Assembly (NCBI GenBank): GCA_002361735.1
Contig: DETS01000054.1
Location: 1 to 10,670 of the forward strand
Length of the DNA stretch: 10,670 nt
Source: Lachnospiraceae bacterium UBA3282
Lineage (GTDB): Bacteria > Bacillota > Clostridia > Lachnospirales > Lachnospiraceae
Direction of reading: 5' to 3'
Below the pieces are notes generated by a model. The model ran no database searches. It saw nothing but the letters and a program-made list of their open reading frames with translations, and was not told the DNA's origin. The position numbers were made by a program, and so were the translations under genes. Positions 6,257 to 10,670 of the stretch are shown here, piece by piece (position 1 is the stretch's first letter; every line of letters starts with the position of its first letter).

Positions 6257-6424
6257 TCACGTGCTCTGAACCCGCAGACCGCCGCTTACGTCCTCTAACG
6301 CCTCATCCTCGACGGGTATCCCGGTCCTGATTGTTTCGTTCTGCATTCGCAGACCGCCGTTCACTTCATCCGGTTCTTTCTCATTCAACACAATACCCTG
6401 CGCGGGTTTCTCATTTTGCTTCAT
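6257..6424 (-). CDS. Tandem double-glycine leader peptide precursor (55 aa)
   Basis: This short gene encodes MKQNEKPAQGIVLNEKE followed by PDEVNGG (Gly23-Gly24), LRMQ, a TGIPVEDEALEDVSGG motif (Gly48-Gly49) and a six-residue end LRVQST. Both glycine pairs are followed by L-R-(M/V)-Q, and the two halves share a 12-base DNA repeat 25 codons apart (separate entry), so it arose by internal duplication. The ribosome binding site GGAGG (6434-6430) lies five bases before the ATG. The stop at 6257-6259 leaves 71 bases before the next small gene. There are no Cys residues. If the second pair is cleaved, the product is only a hexapeptide, more like a signal peptide than a bacteriocin. If only the first pair is cleaved, the product is 31 residues. 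A role for the second motif as a spacer or docking site is also possible. Confidence 0.82.
   Translation of the reverse strand: MKQNEKPAQGIVLNEKEPDEVNGGLRMQNETIRTGIPVEDEALEDVSGGLRVQST
6273..6359 (-). repeat. Internal duplication in the 55-aa precursor gene
   Basis: The 12-mer CGCAGACCGCCG occurs at 6273-6284 and 6348-6359, exactly 75 bp apart and in frame. On the coding strand it encodes the Gly-Gly-Leu-Arg junction in both halves. The matching protein context (acidic residues, E/D-V-x-G-G-L-R-x-Q) supports an in-gene duplication rather than chance. Confidence 0.6.
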
Positions 6425-6481
6425 CTTTGCCTCCGTTTCTGCGCTGCTTCGTTTTTGGCCTCCATCCGTTATCTCACGCTC

Positions 6482-6661
6482 TTAATCGGTTGCGATCGCT
6501 CTCATGTCGGTCCGCTTAACGGGATTTGGATCCCTGAAGCGCGTGAAACCGCCGTTTACAGTTTCTAATGATTCATCCGAAACGGGAACACCGCTTTTTT
6601 GCAGATCCCTGTTCTCCACATCCATGAAAAGTTCGTCGTTTTTCTTTTTTTTATCAGCCAT
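6482..6661 (-). CDS. Double-glycine leader peptide precursor (59 aa)
   Basis: This is a predicted exported peptide precursor and the first small gene after the exporter pair. A Lys-rich start (MADKKKK) and acidic helix lead into SGVPVSDESLETVNGG, ending at Gly37-Gly38. Its G-(I/V)-P-V-x-D-E-x-L-E-x-V-x-G-G pattern matches the second motif of the 55-aa neighbour closely. The predicted product after cleavage is 21 residues, FTRFRDPNPVKRTDMRAIATD without its last residue being exposed to further motifs; it is basic and Cys-free. The ATG at 6661 is chosen because GAGGG stands five bases upstream; ATGs at 6673 and 6680 in or near this frame have weaker sites. There is only one glycine pair, unlike the next two genes. 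Whether the product is a bacteriocin or a signal cannot be told from sequence. Confidence 0.83.
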   Translation of the reverse strand: MADKKKKNDELFMDVENRDLQKSGVPVSDESLETVNGGFTRFRDPNPVKRTDMRAIATD

Positions 6662-6703
6662 ATGCACCCTCATCTTTCATACGTTTTTTAACTTGAAATG
6701 TCT

Positions 6704-6745
6704 GTCTCATGTTCCTGTTAGTTTTGCGTCTTATGTTTCCTGTTA
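6704..6745 (-). repeat. Paired direct repeat between exporter and peptide genes
   Basis: On the minus strand, TAACAGGAAACATAAGAC (6745-6728) is followed by TAACAGGAACATGAGAC (6720-6704); starts are 25 bases apart and the copies differ by one inserted and one changed base. A shorter AACAGGAAAA occurs at 6818-6809, just past the exporter stop. This 158-base gap (6662-6819) contains no convincing gene or -35/-10 pair. The repeats could be operator sites or the remains of duplicated gene starts. Confidence 0.45.
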
Positions 6746-6819
6746 CTTATTTGTACGAATCACTTCCACTGCGGTCTTATAAATTTGCAAAATTTTTCTG
6801 ATTTTTTGATTTTCCTGTT

Positions 6820-9027
6820 TTAATTTGTTTTTTTCGCGGGCGCTTCATCGTCAAGGCGCTGTCTCGCTACCAACTCCGAGAAATACCCGCCCCTGCCGAT
6901 CAGCTCGTCATAAGTGCCGTCCTCGATGATCTTTCCCTTTTCCAGCACGATGATTCGGTCGCACTGTCTGATGGTGGACAGGCGGTGAGCGATCACGATC
7001 CTCGTACATTTTAAGCTGTCCAGAGATTCCGACACTGTCTTTTGGGTCAGATTATCCAATGCGGAAGTGGCCTCGTCAAACATGAGGATTTTCGGTTTCG
7101 GGGCGATGGCGCGGGCAATCATCAGCCGCTGTTTCTGACCGCCAGAGATACCGCCCTGTCCCTCGGCGATCATGGTCTGCATCCCCATGGGCATCCGCCT
7201 GATATCTTCCGCCATTCCCGCAAGCTCCGCTGCTTCCCACGCGTCATCGAGCGTCAGCCACGGCGCGGAGATGGTAATGTTGGAATAGATATCCCCCAGA
7301 AAGAGACTGCCGTTTTGCATGACAACGCCGATCCTGCGGCGCAGAGATTTTAAGTCAATGGCGGCAAGATCCTTGCCGTCATAGTAGACGGCGCCTTTCC
7401 GGGGCGTTTCAAACCCGAGCATCAGCCGCATCAGCGTGGACTTGCCGCAGCCGGTCGCGCCCACGATGGCAACATACTGCCCGGGACGGATCTTCAGGGA
7501 GAGGTCGTCTAAGATCAGCGGCGTATTTTCCTTGTAGCGGAAGGACACATTATTCAGTTCGATGCCGCCGGAAAGTCTGGTAATGACCTGCTTGTTTTCG
7601 GCGATCTCGGGGACTGTTTCCAGGATCGGCTTTATCATTTCCATCATGGGCTTGATCTGCGCGATGGAAAGCGACATGGAGGCAAGCGTCATAAAGGCGG
7701 CGGAAACCATGCCATAAGCAGTGTAAAACGCGTAATAGTCCGCCACCGCCACCTGCGAGCGGATGGCGGCATAGTAGATGATGAAAGTGCCGATCAGCGA
7801 GACAGCCAGAGAAATCACATTGTTTATCTTCAGCAACATCGGCGGATCATAGGCAAGCTTCGCCTGCTTAGCGTACAGGTTCCCCCATCTGGCGAAGGCG
7901 CGTTTTTCGGCTCCGGAAAGTTTGATCTTCTGCACACCCGAAATCATGGCATAAGACATACCGCCCTCCTTGGAGGAGAGTTCCATCTGCCGTCTCACCA
8001 GCTTCATCTGCGCGAACAGGGTTACCGCCGTTACCAGAAACGTAACCCCGATCACAACCAGGGCAGGTGTCGTAAGGGCAGGTGCATAGACAATGATCTG
8101 CGACAGGTAGAGCAGGGAAAAGAGCGAAGTCAGCCCGACGGAAAGCGCTACCGACACCAGCATCGTGCACAGCTCACCCACATACTGCATACGGGAAGAC
8201 AGCTCCCCGGCGCTGTAGTCCTTAAAAAAATCTGCGGGCAGGGACATCACGCGGGACATCACTGCCGCCTGTACATGTACGTCAAGCTTTGTCTCCACCC
8301 GTGCCATGATAAGCGTTTTGACGGCTGTAAGCAGGGCAGAGCTGATGCAGACACAGACCATAAACACCGTGACAGCCGATAATAGCCGCATACTGCCGGA
8401 GGGGATCACTTCGGCAAACAGAAGATGATTCAGTTTCGGAGAAAGCAGACCCATCAGCGTAACTGCGCACACCGACGCAAGAATCATGCTAAAGTCAGGG
8501 GCGGAAAGGGTTTGCAGCATATAACGCATAAGGTCCGCCAAGCCTAATTTTTTTAAGGGAAACGGCTTGTAAAAAGCGATTGCCTCATCCTCAAACAGAT
8601 CCTGGTTTCTGCGGTTGAATTTCACTCGTTTACCGCTTGTCGTATCGAGATAACTGTAGCCGGAAATGCCTGCCGGCAGAAAGGCCGTGACGGCGCCGTC
8701 GCTCTTTCGCACCCCCAGCATTGCACCGTCCGCATCCCGGTACCAACCGTCCGTCAACTTAACGGTTCTGCGCATAATGCCGTGCGGCCGCAGCAGAAAT
8801 TCAAGTTGTTCGTTGACGTCCTGTATGTTGTCGGGAATCTCGCGGGTTTTTACATGGTAAAATTTCAGGATTTCTTCCATGGCGTTTTTCGCCGTCTGCC
8901 GCGAATCGTTCAGGGCGGCGGATACACGCGACCCCATGACTGCTCCCGCAATATTGACAAAGGCATCCGCAAACATCTCGTTGTCATTCTGTTTTCGTAA
9001 CCTGATCTGCTCGTCAAACCAACCCAT
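6820..9027 (-). CDS. NHLP-type bacteriocin/peptide exporter ABC subunit without peptidase domain
   Basis: This is a 735-residue fused permease-ATPase, resembling the second ABC protein of the NHLM/NHLP bacteriocin export system (TIGR03797-type). The N-terminal ~160 residues (beginning MGWFDEQIRLRK) are a soluble domain typical of this subunit and are not a C39 protease. A transmembrane domain follows at about 165-460. The ATPase domain is complete: Walker A GATGCGKST (523-531), signature ISGGQ (627-631), Walker B ILMFDE (647-652) and H-loop His681 in AHRLST. A GAGAGG site lies about nine bases before the ATG. The gene starts 17 bases after the stop of the other ABC gene, so the pair should be co-translated and form a heterodimer in the membrane. 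Its position directly upstream of four small genes supports export of those peptides. Length and motifs show no sign of decay. Confidence 0.92.
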   Translation of the reverse strand: MGWFDEQIRLRKQNDNEMFADAFVNIAGAVMGSRVSAALNDSRQTAKNAMEEILKFYHVKTREIPDNIQDVNEQLEFLLRPHGIMRRTVKLTDGWYRDADGAMLGVRKSDGAVTAFLPAGISGYSYLDTTSGKRVKFNRRNQDLFEDEAIAFYKPFPLKKLGLADLMRYMLQTLSAPDFSMILASVCAVTLMGLLSPKLNHLLFAEVIPSGSMRLLSAVTVFMVCVCISSALLTAVKTLIMARVETKLDVHVQAAVMSRVMSLPADFFKDYSAGELSSRMQYVGELCTMLVSVALSVGLTSLFSLLYLSQIIVYAPALTTPALVVIGVTFLVTAVTLFAQMKLVRRQMELSSKEGGMSYAMISGVQKIKLSGAEKRAFARWGNLYAKQAKLAYDPPMLLKINNVISLAVSLIGTFIIYYAAIRSQVAVADYYAFYTAYGMVSAAFMTLASMSLSIAQIKPMMEMIKPILETVPEIAENKQVITRLSGGIELNNVSFRYKENTPLILDDLSLKIRPGQYVAIVGATGCGKSTLMRLMLGFETPRKGAVYYDGKDLAAIDLKSLRRRIGVVMQNGSLFLGDIYSNITISAPWLTLDDAWEAAELAGMAEDIRRMPMGMQTMIAEGQGGISGGQKQRLMIARAIAPKPKILMFDEATSALDNLTQKTVSESLDSLKCTRIVIAHRLSTIRQCDRIIVLEKGKIIEDGTYDELIGRGGYFSELVARQRLDDEAPAKKTN

Positions 9028-9044
9028 ACGCCCTGTCCTCTCAC

Positions 9045-10670
9045 CTATTCGTGTGTTACCAATTCTGTGTACGCGCCGCCTTTTGCATAAAGCTCCTCGT
9101 GGGTGCCCCGCTCCACCACTTCCCCGTGATCTAAGACGATGATCTCGTCGCAGTCTCTGATCGTAGACAGACGGTGCGCGACCACGATACAGGTAATGCC
9201 CCTGTCCTTGATGGCCTTGACGACCTCATATTCGGTCTTAGCGTCCAGTGCGGAAGTTGCCTCATCCAGAATAATGATGGTAGGATCCTGCGCCAGTACC
9301 CGCGCAATCTCCATGCGCTGTCTTTGCCCGCCGGAGAGATCTTTGCCGCCCTCGGTGATTTTATAATGATAGCCGCCGTCCCGCAGCATGATATCTTCAT
9401 GAAGCATGGCGTCCCTTGCTGCCATGATCATCTCAAAATCTTCAATGGAGCTGTCCCACATTTTGATATTGTTGGCGATGGTGTCCTCGAACAGGATGAT
9501 GTCCTGGTCTACGACAGCCAACGATCCCGTAAAGATACTGCGGTCAATGTCTCTTATCGGTTTGCCGTCAAATAGGATTTCTCCGCTCCAGGGCTGATAC
9601 AGCCCCGAAATCAGTTTGGAGAGGGTGGATTTTCCACAGCCCGAAGCGCCCACAAAGGCAACCCGGCTCCCTGTCTTTAAGGACAGGCAAAAATCTTTGA
9701 TCAGAGGTTCGGCAAGACGGGAATAACCGAAGGTTATATGTTTTAATTCCACATTGCCCGACAGTTTGCCGTATTTGGTCCCTTCATCCGTATCTTCATC
9801 GGGAAATTCCACATCTGTGGGGTATTCCATCACATCCTCTACCCGCTCCATCTGCGTGCGCATCTCCTGTAAGGTTTGCCCTGCAGAGATCAGTGTCTGC
9901 GCGGGGGCGCTGAATGACAGGAGAAAACCCTGAAAAGCCATGATCATGCCGACCGTAAACTGTCCTTGTATCGTAAGGTAAGCGCCGATCAACAGTACTG
10001 CGATATTGGCAAGGGAAGCCGTTAATTCCGGGATCATGCCCAGATATTGGTTCAGGCGGATGAATTTGACCTGCTGCGTATTTACACCGGCCTGATAGCC
10101 CGCCCATTTTTCAAAATAACCGTTTTCTGCGCCGCTGGCCTTGATGGTCTCAATCATTTCGATGCCGGAGGCGGTAGCGCCTGCCAGTTTGCCGGCATCA
10201 CGCATCTGTACGCGGGTGATATTGATGCGTTTTTTGGAGATCATGCGCGATACCAGCAGATTGATCACAATGGAAGACAGACTGACCAATGCCAGAACAA
10301 GGTTGTAACGAATCATAACGACGAAATAAAACACCATCATCACCGTATGTAATACAAGCGGCGCCAGTGTGTTTACAAGTTCCTGCGCTACGGAAGCGTT
10401 CATGGTCTGCCGCTGTTGGATATCGCCCGCCATCCGCTGGGAAAAAAATTCCATGGGCATGCGCAGTACCTTCCACATATAGCCCGTACTACCGACTACG
10501 GAAAGGCTTCCGTTGATGCGCAGGGAATAGACCGCGCGGATCCATTCCGCTGTAAGCTGCAGGATGCCGATCCCGCCAAACGCAAAGAGAAACGGCATGA
10601 TCCAGTCGGGATTTTTTCCCGTCAGCAGTCTGTCCAGAAATATTCTGGAAAAGACAGGATTGATCATGGG
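9045..10670 (-). CDS. NHLP-type peptide exporter ABC subunit, N-terminus cut by window edge
   Basis: Visible are 541 C-terminal residues of a permease-ATPase resembling the first ABC protein of NHLM/NHLP export systems (TIGR03796-type). In that family an N-terminal C39 cysteine peptidase cleaves double-glycine leaders during export. The frame remains open at the right edge (Pro codon at 10668-10670), and the Met at 10667 lies in the first membrane segment region (PVFSRIFLDRLL), so it is not the true start. About 170-200 residues, including any peptidase domain, should be outside. Numbered from that Met, Walker A is GASGCGKST (340-348), the signature LSGGQRQR (444-451), Walker B TIIILDE (463-469) and the H-loop His498. 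Membrane segments span about residues 20-255. An HlyD-like adaptor gene would be expected further upstream. The peptidase is inferred, not seen. Confidence 0.9.
   Translation of the reverse strand, partial: PMINPVFSRIFLDRLLTGKNPDWIMPFLFAFGGIGILQLTAEWIRAVYSLRINGSLSVVGSTGYMWKVLRMPMEFFSQRMAGDIQQRQTMNASVAQELVNTLAPLVLHTVMMVFYFVVMIRYNLVLALVSLSSIVINLLVSRMISKKRINITRVQMRDAGKLAGATASGIEMIETIKASGAENGYFEKWAGYQAGVNTQQVKFIRLNQYLGMIPELTASLANIAVLLIGAYLTIQGQFTVGMIMAFQGFLLSFSAPAQTLISAGQTLQEMRTQMERVEDVMEYPTDVEFPDEDTDEGTKYGKLSGNVELKHITFGYSRLAEPLIKDFCLSLKTGSRVAFVGASGCGKSTLSKLISGLYQPWSGEILFDGKPIRDIDRSIFTGSLAVVDQDIILFEDTIANNIKMWDSSIEDFEMIMAARDAMLHEDIMLRDGGYHYKITEGGKDLSGGQRQRMEIARVLAQDPTIIILDEATSALDAKTEYEVVKAIKDRGITCIVVAHRLSTIRDCDEIIVLDHGEVVERGTHEELYAKGGAYTELVTHE

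Noticed and set aside
5407..6330. Open frame of 307 codons on the plus strand
   Set aside because: It runs antisense across the sigma factor and three small genes that have clear motifs and ribosome binding sites; its translation is low-complexity and family-less.
6654..6710. 18-codon open frame overlapping the start of the 59-aa precursor
   Set aside because: Its AGGA site is only two bases from the ATG and the peptide has no leader features; it may matter only as a coupling frame.

Overview
The window looks like chromosomal DNA from a Gram-positive anaerobe of the Clostridia, most likely Lachnospiraceae. This is inferred from strong AGGAGG-type ribosome binding sites, two lipobox lipoproteins, a clostridial-style class II aldolase and an NHLP-type peptide exporter. 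No marker gene fixes the species.

Left part (1-2870): the 3' end of a class II fructose-bisphosphate aldolase gene runs rightward and ends at a hairpin terminator. That terminator is shared with a convergent, leftward Na+/amino-acid symporter gene of the AGCS (AlsT) family. The symporter gene has a near-consensus extended -10 promoter and a leader of about 120 nt. The leader contains a second intrinsic terminator just before the ribosome binding site, which is the layout of an attenuator. Upstream of this lies a gene-free stretch with a perfect 13-bp hairpin and an array of TTCA-like repeats phased at about 11 bp behind a TATACT box.

Right part (2871-10670): everything is on the minus strand and probably forms one long operon or two. 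In transcription order it holds two ABC transporter subunits of the NHLP/NHLM bacteriocin-export type. The first is cut by the window edge, so its expected N-terminal C39 leader peptidase domain is out of view. Next come four very small genes (59, 55, 58 and 64 codons), then an ECF sigma factor, an unknown lipoprotein and a lipoprotein 5'-nucleotidase. At least three of the small proteins carry double-glycine leader motifs (D-E-x-L-x-x-V-x-G-G). Two of them carry the motif twice, and one encodes an internal duplication visible in the DNA. The fourth ends with a related LSDDDLELVNAAG segment and a Cys-containing tail, and its stop codon overlaps the sigma factor start.

The simplest reading is a secreted-peptide locus. 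The exporter pair would cleave and secrete several short peptides, the coupled sigma factor would adjust gene expression, and the two surface lipoproteins may be co-expressed accessory, immunity or response proteins. No peptide-modifying enzyme is visible, so either the peptides are unmodified or the enzymes lie beyond the right edge.
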